This document shows, piece by piece, positions 8,363 to 17,121 of a stretch of DNA of 64,000 bases. The number at the start of each line of letters is the position of its first letter. Position 1 is the first letter of the stretch. The DNA is from JBDTSW01 sp051004675 (GTDB lineage Bacteria; Actinomycetota; Thermoleophilia; Solirubrobacterales; 70-9). The DNA is taken from NCBI GenBank assembly GCA_051004675.1, contig JBPCKC010000012.1:45822-109821 (forward strand). The letters are read 5' to 3'. A program made the position numbers and the translations under genes. The notes below the pieces were generated by a model. The model was not told the origin of the DNA. It saw nothing but the letters and a program-made list of their open reading frames with translations, and did not search any database.

Positions 8363-8617
8363 ATGGCGCACAAGAAGGGGCTCGGCTCCTCCCGCAACGG
8401 GCGCGACTCCAACCCGAAGATGCTCGGCGTCAAGGTCTTCGCCGGCCAGCAGGTCGGCGGCGGTGAGATCATCGTCCGCCAGCGCGGCACCCGCTTCTAC
8501 TCCGGCACCGGCACCGGCATCGGCAAGGACCACACCATCTTCGCCACGCGCGCCGGCGTCGTCGAGTTCAAGCAGGCCCGCAAGGGCCGAGTCGTCTCGG
8601 TCGCCGAGGGCGAGTAG
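8363..8617 (+). CDS. rpmA: Ribosomal protein L27
   Basis: L27 lies at the peptidyl-transferase centre, where its N-terminus approaches the tRNA ends. The product is 84 aa, the usual length, beginning MAHKKGLGSSRNGRDSNPK and containing GGEIIVRQRGTRFYSGTG and GKDHTIFA. The mature-type N-terminus is encoded directly, without the cleavable Firmicutes-type leader. AGGAGAG just upstream, at the end of rplU, is the likely ribosome binding site. Confidence 0.97.
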   Translation: MAHKKGLGSSRNGRDSNPKMLGVKVFAGQQVGGGEIIVRQRGTRFYSGTGTGIGKDHTIFATRAGVVEFKQARKGRVVSVAEGE

Positions 8618-8636
8618 TTCCGGCGATCCGGGGCCG

Positions 8637-8660
8637 CCGGACCGGGCATTGCCCGTCCGG
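8637..8660 (+). terminator. Hairpin after rpmA, terminator candidate
   Basis: CCGGACCGGGCA (8637-8648) pairs with TGCCCGTCCGG (8650-8660), 11 bp with one bulged C and a very tight loop. No T-run follows, so it would be a weak or factor-dependent terminator, or a processing site between the L21-L27 transcript and obgE. Confidence 0.35.
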
Positions 8661-8675
8661 GGCGCGCCCACACCC

Positions 8676-8724
8676 CAGGTGTGTGGATCTGTATGCGAAA
8701 TCCGCACCCTAATCGACACACCTG
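8676..8724 (+). promoter_or_regulatory. Nested inverted repeat upstream of obgE
   Basis: CAGGTGTGTGGAT (8676-8688) and ATCGACACACCTG (8712-8724) are complementary at 12 of 13 positions. The loop holds a second small stem, TGCG/CGCA around AAATC. The element is 85 bp before obgE and may be an operator or RNA structure. Confidence 0.35.
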
Positions 8725-8795
8725 ACCGCCACCCGCCCTACCTGGCCCAACCCGCGCTGCGGACGACCGCCCACGCTCGCGCCCTGCACCCGGGC

Positions 8796-8801
8796 TACCG
8801 T
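8796..8801 (+). promoter_or_regulatory. -10 box of obgE (leaderless)
   Basis: TACCGT ends 7 nt before the obgE GTG. Confidence 0.45.
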
Positions 8802-8808
8802 TCCTTGC

Positions 8809-10125
8809 GTGTTTCATGATCGGGCGAGGATCTGGGTCGAGGGCGGACGCGGCGGGAACGGCGTCGTGTCCTTTCGGCGTGAGGCACACGTCCCTCGCGG
8901 CGGGCCCGACGGGGGCGACGGTGGGCGCGGGGGGGACGTCGTGCTGGTCTGCGACCCCTCCCGGCGAGACCTCGCGGCCCTTCGCTTCTCGCCGCACTTC
9001 CGCGCCGGGCGCGGACGCCACGGCGAGGGCGCGCGCCGGCACGGGGCCAGGGGCTCGGACGAGGTGGTCCCCGTGCCACCCGGTACCACCGTCGAGGGGC
9101 TGGAGGGAGAGCGCTACGACCTCGTCGAGCCGGGGCAGCGTGCCGTGGTGGCAACCGGGGGCGGCGGCGGGCACGGCAACAAGCGCTTCACCAGCTCCAC
9201 GCGCCAGGCCCCCCGCTTCGCCGAGGGGGGCGTGGAGGGCACCTCGGGCTGGATCGAGCTGCAGCTTCGGCTGCTTGCCGACGCCGGCCTCGTGGGGCTG
9301 CCGAACGCCGGGAAGTCCTCGCTGCTCGGCCGCCTTACGCGCGCCGCGCCGAAGGTCGCCGACTATCCGTTCACCACGCTCGACCCCGTTCTGGGCACCC
9401 TCGAGGTGGGGGATCGCCAGCTCGTCCTGGCCGATGTCCCGGGCTTGATCGCGGGAGCCGCCGAGGGGGCGGGCCTGGGCGACGAGTTCCTCGCCCACGT
9501 GGAGCGCTGCCGTGCGCTGGTGCATCTCGTGGAGATCGACCCTCCGCAGGGCGCCCCTGCCCCGGCCCAGGCCTACGAGATCGTCCGCGGCGAGCTGAGC
9601 TCGTACGGCGCGGGCCTGGACCGGCTGCCCGAGCTGGTGGTGCTCTCCAAGCGCGACCTGCTCCCCGGGGAGCAGGTCGAGGAGCGGGTCCATGCTTTCC
9701 GCGAGCGGCTCGGGGACGCGGTGGCCGGCGTGCTGGCGGTCTCGTCCGCCTCGGGCGAGGGCTTGGACGAGCTCCGGGCGGCCATCCTCGCCGCGGTTCC
9801 GGCGAGCTCCGATCACCTGGGTCAGATCCCAGTTGGGGGGTCTGACCCCTCGGCGGCTTTCCAAGCCGAGCACATCACCTACCGGCCGGCCGCGCGCCAG
9901 GGCTACGCGGTCGAGCGCGAGCCCGACGGCGCCTTCCGCGTCCACGGGCGCGGGGTCGAGCTGCTCGTCGAGCGTCACGACATGTCCAACCTGGAGGCAC
10001 TGGGATACCTCGAGCAGCGCCTGACGGATATGGGCGTCATCGCCGCGCTGCGCTCGGCGGGCTTCGAGCCCGGCGACGAGGTGCGCATCGGTCAGGAGAC
10101 GTTCGACCTGGATCCCGCGGGCTGA
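8809..10125 (+). CDS. obgE: Obg family GTPase (50S assembly / stress control)
   Basis: Essential ribosome-associated GTPase. The 438-aa protein has the Gly-rich Obg fold at residues 1-156 (GGRGGNGVVSFRREA and several GGDGGRGGD turns). The G domain follows, with G1 GLPNAGKS (163-170), switch YPFTTLDP, G3 DVPGLI and G5 SSASG. Its G4 is SKRD rather than NKxD, a tolerated variant. The C-terminal OCT domain (about 358-438) contains SNLEALGYLEQRL and DEVRIG. The linker between the G and OCT domains includes a palindromic repeat translated as LGQIPVGGSDPS. The GTG start at 8809 begins exactly at the conserved FHDRARIWVEGG. Confidence 0.96.
   Translation: MFHDRARIWVEGGRGGNGVVSFRREAHVPRGGPDGGDGGRGGDVVLVCDPSRRDLAALRFSPHFRAGRGRHGEGARRHGARGSDEVVPVPPGTTVEGLEGERYDLVEPGQRAVVATGGGGGHGNKRFTSSTRQAPRFAEGGVEGTSGWIELQLRLLADAGLVGLPNAGKSSLLGRLTRAAPKVADYPFTTLDPVLGTLEVGDRQLVLADVPGLIAGAAEGAGLGDEFLAHVERCRALVHLVEIDPPQGAPAPAQAYEIVRGELSSYGAGLDRLPELVVLSKRDLLPGEQVEERVHAFRERLGDAVAGVLAVSSASGEGLDELRAAILAAVPASSDHLGQIPVGGSDPSAAFQAEHITYRPAARQGYAVEREPDGAFRVHGRGVELLVERHDMSNLEALGYLEQRLTDMGVIAALRSAGFEPGDEVRIGQETFDLDPAG
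9819..9848. repeat. GGGTCAGA-TCTGACCC palindrome within obgE
   Basis: GGGTCAGATCCC (9819-9830) and GGGGTCTGACCC (9837-9848) are complementary at 11 of 12 positions around a 6-bp loop. The element is translated within the obgE interdomain linker. A second copy lies at 13671-13700. Confidence 0.65.
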
Positions 10126-10218
10126 GCCCCCGGGAGCGTCCTGCCCGGTTCACCGCGGGCGTGGAGAGGACAGGACGCTTGGGTCCGTGTGACCGGCGCA
10201 CGGCCCGCCCGGGGCGTC

Positions 10219-10224
10219 TAGCCT
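10219..10224 (+). promoter_or_regulatory. -10 box of ceramidase-like gene
   Basis: TAGCCT ends 8 nt before the ATG. Confidence 0.45.
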
Positions 10225-10232
10225 CGTGGGCG

Positions 10233-13200
10233 ATGGGAAGGAGCTTCCGGTGGATCGGGATGGCCGCGGCGGCTTTGACGTGCTCGGCGGCGGTCCCGGG
10301 ATCGGCATCGGCAGAGGTCCGCGCCGGCGCGACGGCGGTGGACGCGTCGTGGCACGTCGGCGCCTCGGCGGGCCAGTACGCCTCGGACGGCAGCTTCGTC
10401 GACCCGGCCGCGGGCAACTACGACCCGACCGTGCACTCCTACCGGCGAGCGGCCTCCTACGGGATCCAGTCCCGCCTGAGCGTAAGGGCCATCGTGATCG
10501 AGGGCGATGACGGGACCCGCATCGCGATCCTCAAGAACGACCAGTACATCCCCCAGGACCTGGTGTACCGCCGGGCTGCGCAGCTCCTCGAGACGGAGGG
10601 GGAGTGCGGGATCGACGCCGAGCACCTCACGATGGCGAGCACGCACAACCATTCCTCGCCGATGTACTCGTCCTCCTCCTGGGGGGTGTGGGCGTTCCAG
10701 GACGTCTTCGACGTGCGGTTCTTCAATTACCTGGCCCGGCGCATGTTCCTGGCGGTGGAGCGAGCCTGCGAGGACCTCGTGCCGGTACGGATCGGCGCCT
10801 CGGTGGGGCAGTTCGACAAGACGCACCGCCACTCCTTCGGCGCCGCGATCGCCGACGACGGCACCCCCGCCGGCTACCCGCAGTCCAACGTGGATCACGA
10901 CCTCACGGTCATCCGCTTCGACGACGTCACCGATCCGCAGGATCCGAGGCCGCTCGCCAACCTCGTCAACTTCAACCTGCACCCCGAGTTCCTCGATGGC
11001 AACGATCTGATCTCGGCCGACTACCTCGGCCCGCTCGAGCGAATGACCGACCGCGCGACCGGCGCGGTGACGATTTGGACGCAGGGCGCGGTGGGGACCT
11101 CGGAACCGGAGCGCTCGACCTACCACTCGATCCACGAGCGACTCGAGTTCTCCCACAAGGACTACGCCCAGGCCGAGTACGGGGCGCGCCTGATGTCGGA
11201 CGCGATCGTGGGCGTGTGGGACGACGTCGCAGCGGGCACGCCGGAGGATCCGGCGCGCTTCGTTCCCTTCGGTACCGATCCGGCGGTGGGGATGATCGAC
11301 CGCTGGTATCCGGGCCCGCTCTCGCACCCCTACCCGGGGGTCTCGAACTGTCGAGCCGACTCCGGCCTCGCGGGCGACCCGCTGATCCCCGTCGTCGGCC
11401 TGCCCGACTGCCAGGGCGTGTTGCAGGGGCTGGGCTCGCTGAGCGACGAGCTCGGGCTGCCCGAGCCTCCCGACTCGCCCGTTCCCGGCATCGACCCGGG
11501 CCTCAGCACCGACGACTTCCAGGCGCTCGGGATCCCGGTGCCCGAGAACTACTCGGCACCGTCCTATACCGGCCTTCAGGAGGACATCGACGTCCACCTC
11601 CAGGGCATCCGGCTGGGGGATATCTTCCTCCCGGTTTGCTCGTGCGAGCAGTGGTTCGACCAGTCGGCCAACATCGAGACACGGACCGACAAGGTGGCCG
11701 GCAACGAGCATCTGGGCTACGACTGGGGGGCCGAGTGCGACCCCCTCCCCGCCAACGAGTGGGCGTGCCCGAACCCACACAACCCTTCTACCGACCTGGC
11801 GCCCGTGTCCGATCAGGAATACCGGCGCATGCGCGCTCAGGTGAACAACCCGGCGAACGGCTGGAACAACCTGGAGAACGTGCTGAGCGCCGAGTCCGAG
11901 CCGACCGACACCACCCAGATCAAGGGCAACTACACGCACGACGACCGCTGCGGGCCGACCCCGCTGCACCCCGGCAACCAGCCCTGCGGCGTCGGGCAGG
12001 CCTCTGCCTCCGCGAACCTGGGCTACACGCTCACGGTGCCGATCGCGATGGCGAACGACTACAACGGCTACATCGCCACCTATCGCGAGTACCAGCGTGG
12101 CGACCACTACCGCAAGGCCCTGACCGGCTGGGGCCCGCACTCCAGCGACTACATGGCGACCCGGCTCGTCTACCTGGGGCGCGAGCTGCGCAACGCCGGG
12201 GTGGCGCTCCCGCCCGACATGCTCACCGAGTCGCTGCTGGAGCCGAAGGTGGTGGCGGACCTGGCGGTGAACGACGCCCGTGCGCAGGCGCTGGGCGACA
12301 CCGGCGGCGCCGCCATCGCGGCCTACGAGGCGGGCCTCCCCGATGACGGTGAGCCCGGCCCGGTGGCCCAACCGCAGGACATCGAGCGCTTCGGTGCCGC
12401 TCTCTTCCGCTGGGACGGCGGCTCGAACTTCACCGACAACCCCGAGGTGCGGGTCGAGCGGGAGGTGGCCCCCGGTTCGTGGGAGCCCTACGCCGACCAG
12501 TCCGGCGAGCTGCCGGTTACTCTCAAGTTCCCCGAGGGGGCTGACACCCCCAGCTACCTCGAGGGCGGGCACCGATGGAGGTGGACCGCCCACTTCGAGG
12601 CATTCGTATCGCCCTTCGACACCGGCGAGCGCCCACGCGCCACACCGCCCGGCGACTACCGCTTCGTCGTCGATGGAATGCGGCGCTCCGGCGGCCAGCC
12701 TGTTCCCTACCACCTGGAGTCCGAGACGTTCGGCGTCAGCCCGTGGAGCGGGATCACCGTTGAGGACTTCCGGCTCGAGCCGGATGGGACCATGAGCTTC
12801 CGGGTCGGCCCACGCTCGACCTACACCGTCGGCGGCCCGGACTCCGAGGTGCAGGTCCAGGGAGGCAGGGACCCGGCGGTCGAGGCCAAGATCGGGCCCG
12901 TGGACTACCCGGACACCTACGACTCGCCCGCGCGGTTCATCGACTACCGGCGCACGGCCTACCGCGACCCGCAGGCGCCCGCCGACCCCGGGCAGCTCGA
13001 GTGGTTCTGCTTCACCTGCACGTTCCGGCCCTGGGTGGACGCCGGCGACGCGGACGATGCCGAGGTGACGATCGTGCGCGAGTCCACCGGCGCCACCGAG
13101 CGCGTGCCGGCGACCCTCGAGGGCGGGCGCTGGGTGACCGATCGAGTGCTCGCGCCCGGCGAGTTGGCGGTGGTCGAGCGGGGCTCCGTCACCGACCCCC

Positions 13201-13619
13201 ATGAGAACTTCAACGGGCAGGCCTCGAATGTGCTCAGCGGCGGGCCCGAGCCGCCGCCGCCCGGCAAGTGTGAGGTGCTGCGAACCGGGACGGGGGCGGA
13301 CGATCTGATCGTGGGCGGCGACGCCTCGGAGCTCCTGCTGGGGCTGGACGGCGCGGATCGGATCAAGGGCCGTGGTGGCGACGACTGCCTTGCCGGCGGG
13401 CGCGGAACCGACCTGCTCCAGGGCGGAGCGGGTAACGACGTCCTCGACGGCGGGCTCCAACGCGACGTCCTGCGCGCCGGCGGCGGAAACGACCGCGTGC
13501 TCGCCAGCGGCTTCGGCAAGCGCGAGACCGTGCGCTGCGGACCGGGCACAGACCGGGCACGCATCGGCCGCTCGGACGACGCCCGGGGCTGCGAGCGCGT
13601 GCGATACGGCCGCGGGTAG
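10233..13619 (+). CDS. Secreted neutral/alkaline ceramidase-like protein with RTX-type repeats
   Basis: A 1128-aa exported protein. ATG 10233 gives a signal peptide (FRWIGMAAAALTCSAAVPGS, cleavage near ASA-E); an in-frame start at 10161 would bury it. The body resembles the neutral ceramidase family, which hydrolyses the N-acyl bond of ceramides at a zinc site. Supporting segments are VRAIVIEGDDGTRIAIL, THNHSSP (137-143) with candidate zinc His residues, LVNFNLHPEFLDG, and ANDYNGYIATYREYQRGDHY, where ceramidases have the NDYxGY tyrosine region. Insertions in the middle are larger than usual. The last 110 residues carry glycine/aspartate nonapeptides of hemolysin type (GGAGNDVLDGG, GRGGDDCLAGG), which bind calcium in other proteins. 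The substrate is unproven. Confidence 0.75.
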   Translation: MGRSFRWIGMAAAALTCSAAVPGSASAEVRAGATAVDASWHVGASAGQYASDGSFVDPAAGNYDPTVHSYRRAASYGIQSRLSVRAIVIEGDDGTRIAILKNDQYIPQDLVYRRAAQLLETEGECGIDAEHLTMASTHNHSSPMYSSSSWGVWAFQDVFDVRFFNYLARRMFLAVERACEDLVPVRIGASVGQFDKTHRHSFGAAIADDGTPAGYPQSNVDHDLTVIRFDDVTDPQDPRPLANLVNFNLHPEFLDGNDLISADYLGPLERMTDRATGAVTIWTQGAVGTSEPERSTYHSIHERLEFSHKDYAQAEYGARLMSDAIVGVWDDVAAGTPEDPARFVPFGTDPAVGMIDRWYPGPLSHPYPGVSNCRADSGLAGDPLIPVVGLPDCQGVLQGLGSLSDELGLPEPPDSPVPGIDPGLSTDDFQALGIPVPENYSAPSYTGLQEDIDVHLQGIRLGDIFLPVCSCEQWFDQSANIETRTDKVAGNEHLGYDWGAECDPLPANEWACPNPHNPSTDLAPVSDQEYRRMRAQVNNPANGWNNLENVLSAESEPTDTTQIKGNYTHDDRCGPTPLHPGNQPCGVGQASASANLGYTLTVPIAMANDYNGYIATYREYQRGDHYRKALTGWGPHSSDYMATRLVYLGRELRNAGVALPPDMLTESLLEPKVVADLAVNDARAQALGDTGGAAIAAYEAGLPDDGEPGPVAQPQDIERFGAALFRWDGGSNFTDNPEVRVEREVAPGSWEPYADQSGELPVTLKFPEGADTPSYLEGGHRWRWTAHFEAFVSPFDTGERPRATPPGDYRFVVDGMRRSGGQPVPYHLESETFGVSPWSGITVEDFRLEPDGTMSFRVGPRSTYTVGGPDSEVQVQGGRDPAVEAKIGPVDYPDTYDSPARFIDYRRTAYRDPQAPADPGQLEWFCFTCTFRPWVDAGDADDAEVTIVRESTGATERVPATLEGGRWVTDRVLAPGELAVVERGSVTDPHENFNGQASNVLSGGPEPPPPGKCEVLRTGTGADDLIVGGDASELLLGLDGADRIKGRGGDDCLAGGRGTDLLQGGAGNDVLDGGLQRDVLRAGGGNDRVLASGFGKRETVRCGPGTDRARIGRSDDARGCERVRYGRG

Positions 13620-13670
13620 GGCGAACGGGCATCCTGGCGGTTGGGCGACCGGCGCCTGACCGGCGCCTCC

Positions 13671-13700
13671 GGGGTCAGGCCCCTCGCGGGATCTGACCCC
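13671..13700. repeat. GGGGTCAG-CTGACCCC palindrome before proB
   Basis: GGGGTCAGGCCC (from 13671) pairs with GGGATCTGACCCC (13688-13700). It is the same family as the copy inside obgE (9819-9848) and lies about 40 bp upstream of the proB start, between convergent-free neighbours. Confidence 0.65.
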
Positions 13701-13730
13701 GCGTGTGCAAGGGCCTCCCCCGGCGGTTCG

Positions 13731-13736
13731 TATCTT
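13731..13736 (+). promoter_or_regulatory. -10 box of proB
   Basis: TATCTT ends 7 nt before the ATG of proB. Confidence 0.45.
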
Positions 13737-13743
13737 CTCTGTC

Positions 13744-14832
13744 ATGACAGTGGTGGCAAAGCTGGGCTCCTCGATCGTCGCCGGCGAGGACGGCAAGCTG
13801 CGCGCGGACGTGCTCGACGGCGTCTGCGAGCAGGTGGGAGTGCTGCACGCCGCAGGCGAGAACGTGGCGCTCGTCACCTCGGGAGCCGTCGCGTGCGGCA
13901 TGCGCGTGATGGGGCTGAGCGTCAGGCCCCGGGAGGTGGACGAGCTACAGGCCGCCTCGGCGGTGGGGCAGGGAACCCTCTTCCGCGCCTACGAGGAGCG
14001 CCTCGCGGCCCGCGACCTGCATGCCGCGCAGGTGCTCTTGACCTCGTTCGACATGTCGGCGCGGATGCACTATCTGAACGCGCGCCAGACGCTGCGCCGC
14101 CTGATGGAGTGGCGCGCCGTCCCGGTGGTGAACGAGAACGACACGACCGCCACCGACGAGATCACCTTCGGCGACAACGACTTCCTCTCCGCTCAGGTCG
14201 CGATCCTGCTCGGCGCGCGCCTGCTCGTGCTGCTCACCGACACGGCGGGCCTGCACACGGCCGATCCCGCCCTCGACCCCGGCGCCCAGCTCGTCCCGGA
14301 GGTAGACGACTTCGCGACCCTGACCACGTTTCAGATCGGGCAGCGCACCTCGGCCTTCGGATCGGGGGGGATGCGCAGCAAGGTCGCCGCGGCCGAGATG
14401 GCCAGCGCGGCCGGGATCCCCGTCGTGATCTGCGACGGGACCGCCCCCGGGACCCTGGCGGCCGCCGCGGCCGGTGAGGCGGTCGGGACGAGCTTTGTTG
14501 CGCATCCCGAGCGAACGCCCTCGTTCAAGCTCTGGCTGCGCTACGCGAAGCCCAGCCACGGGAAGGTGGTCGTCGATGCCGGCGCTGCCCGCGTGCTGCG
14601 CGAGCGCGGGTCGAGCCTGCTCCCCGTAGGGATCATCAGCGTCGAGGGCGAGTTCGCGGCCGGCGACGCCGTCGAGGTGGTGTCCGGCTCCGAGGTCGTG
14701 GGCAAGGGGATCTCCAACTACTCCGCGACCGAGCTCGACCGGATCAAGGGCCTGCGCTCCGAGCGCGTCCTCGAGCAGATGCCCGACGCCGCCGAGGAGG
14801 CGGTCCACCGCGACCATTTCGTGCTGACGTAG
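13744..14832 (+). CDS. proB: Glutamate 5-kinase
   Basis: First step of proline synthesis: ATP-dependent phosphorylation of glutamate to gamma-glutamyl phosphate in the cytoplasm. The 362-aa protein has an amino-acid-kinase domain (VVAKLGSSIV, VTSGAVACGM, VVNENDTTATDEITFGDND, LLTDTAGLHTADP, FGSGGMRSKVAAAEMA) and a C-terminal PUA domain (about residues 275-350). ATG 13744 is preferred to the upstream GTG because it begins at the kinase domain and fits the -10 spacing. proA follows after 26 bp. Confidence 0.96.
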   Translation: MTVVAKLGSSIVAGEDGKLRADVLDGVCEQVGVLHAAGENVALVTSGAVACGMRVMGLSVRPREVDELQAASAVGQGTLFRAYEERLAARDLHAAQVLLTSFDMSARMHYLNARQTLRRLMEWRAVPVVNENDTTATDEITFGDNDFLSAQVAILLGARLLVLLTDTAGLHTADPALDPGAQLVPEVDDFATLTTFQIGQRTSAFGSGGMRSKVAAAEMASAAGIPVVICDGTAPGTLAAAAAGEAVGTSFVAHPERTPSFKLWLRYAKPSHGKVVVDAGAARVLRERGSSLLPVGIISVEGEFAAGDAVEVVSGSEVVGKGISNYSATELDRIKGLRSERVLEQMPDAAEEAVHRDHFVLT

Positions 14833-14845
14833 TCACGCACGTCGT

Positions 14846-14851
14846 TACCCT
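14846..14851 (+). promoter_or_regulatory. -10 box of proA
   Basis: TACCCT ends 7 nt before the GTG of proA, in the short proB-proA gap. Confidence 0.35.
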
Positions 14852-14858
14852 TTCGGAG

Positions 14859-16118
<1,260 letters not shown>

Positions 16119-16121
16119 CGG

Positions 16122-16721
16122 GTGGCCGTCGGAGTACTCGGTGGCGCTTTCAACCCACCGCACATCGGACATCTTGTGCTCGCCCAGGAGGCCGCCGCGC
16201 AGCTCGGCCTGAATCGCGTCGTCCTGGTGCCGACGGGCCGCGCGCCGCACAAGCGGATCGCCGACGACCCGGGCATCGGCACACGCCTCGAGCTGACCAG
16301 GGTGGCTGCGACGGAGAACGGGCTGCTTGAGGTCTCCGACTACGAGTGCGTGCGGGCGGGCGAGGATTCAGAGGCCTCCTACACCGTGCGCACCCTCGAG
16401 CACCTCAGCGAGCGCGGCGAGGATCTCTGCCTGCTGATGGGCGCCGACGTCGCCGCCCACCTCGAGGAGTGGCACGAGCCCCAGCGGGTGCTCGAACTGG
16501 CGCGGCTGGGGATCGCCTCGCGGCCGGGGACGGCGATCGACGAGGCCGAGGCGACGCTCGACCGGCTCGGCGCCGCCGATCGGGCCGAGATCGTGCGGAT
16601 GCCCGAGCTGGGCGTCTCGTCGACCCGGATCCGGCGACGGGTCGCCCAGGGGCGGCCCGTCCGCTACCTGGTCACCGAAGGGGTGCTCGCGATGGTCGAG
16701 GGGGAGGGGCTTTACCGGTGA
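16122..16721 (+). CDS. nadD: Nicotinate-nucleotide adenylyltransferase
   Basis: Adenylates nicotinate mononucleotide to deamido-NAD in NAD synthesis. The 199-aa protein starts with the nucleotidyltransferase signature GVLGGAFNPPHIGHLVLAQE (HxGH) and ends with the phosphate-binding SSTRIRRRV. GTG 16122 is the first in-frame start and places the motif near residue 6, as is usual. It overlaps rsfS by 4 nt; nadD-rsfS pairing is widespread in bacteria. Confidence 0.95.
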   Translation: MAVGVLGGAFNPPHIGHLVLAQEAAAQLGLNRVVLVPTGRAPHKRIADDPGIGTRLELTRVAATENGLLEVSDYECVRAGEDSEASYTVRTLEHLSERGEDLCLLMGADVAAHLEEWHEPQRVLELARLGIASRPGTAIDEAEATLDRLGAADRAEIVRMPELGVSSTRIRRRVAQGRPVRYLVTEGVLAMVEGEGLYR

Positions 16722-17110
16722 CGGGCGCCGACGAGCCGGCCCGCCAGGGCGCGGCTGAGGCCGAGCCGATCGCGTCGGAGGAGCTGGCGCGCCTGCTCGT
16801 GGGCATCGTCGACGACAAGCTCGGCGAGGACATGGTGGCCCTCGACGTGCGGTCGCTGGTGGGCTACACGGACGTCCTCCTGGTCTGCACCGCGCGCAAC
16901 GAGCGCCAGGCGAAGGGGATCCACGACGAGGTCCGGGAGCGGATGAAGAAGGATCACGGCCTGCTGCCCGCCGCCGTGGAGGGGGAGGCCGAGGCGCGCT
17001 GGGTGCTGATGGACTACCTCGACTGCGTCCTGCACATCTTCGTGGCCGAGCTTCGCGAGCGCTACCGGCTCGAGGTCCTCTGGGGCGAGGCCCCGAAGCT
17101 CGAGCTATAG
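16718..17110 (+). CDS. rsfS: Ribosome silencing factor RsfS
   Basis: RsfS binds L14 and blocks subunit joining under nutrient limitation. The 130-aa protein contains the family core: LGEDMVALDVRSL, YTDVLLVCTARNERQAKGI, and the C-terminal WVLMDYLDCVLHIF followed by RERYRLEVLWGEA. The GTG start lies in a GTGA overlap with the nadD stop, with GGGGAGGGG upstream as a likely ribosome binding site. The first 20 residues are Ala/Glu-rich and not part of the domain. Confidence 0.95.
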   Translation: MTGADEPARQGAAEAEPIASEELARLLVGIVDDKLGEDMVALDVRSLVGYTDVLLVCTARNERQAKGIHDEVRERMKKDHGLLPAAVEGEAEARWVLMDYLDCVLHIFVAELRERYRLEVLWGEAPKLEL

Positions 17111-17113
17111 CCT
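17108..17113 (+). promoter_or_regulatory. -10 box of the flavin monooxygenase gene
   Basis: TAGCCT, whose TAG is also the rsfS stop codon, ends 8 nt before GTG 17122. Confidence 0.35.
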
Positions 17114-17121
17114 CCGCCGCC

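Noticed and set aside
10218..13901. 1227-codon open frame on the reverse strand
   Set aside because: Antisense shadow of the ceramidase-like gene caused by high GC; low-complexity His/Arg/Val-rich translation without motifs.
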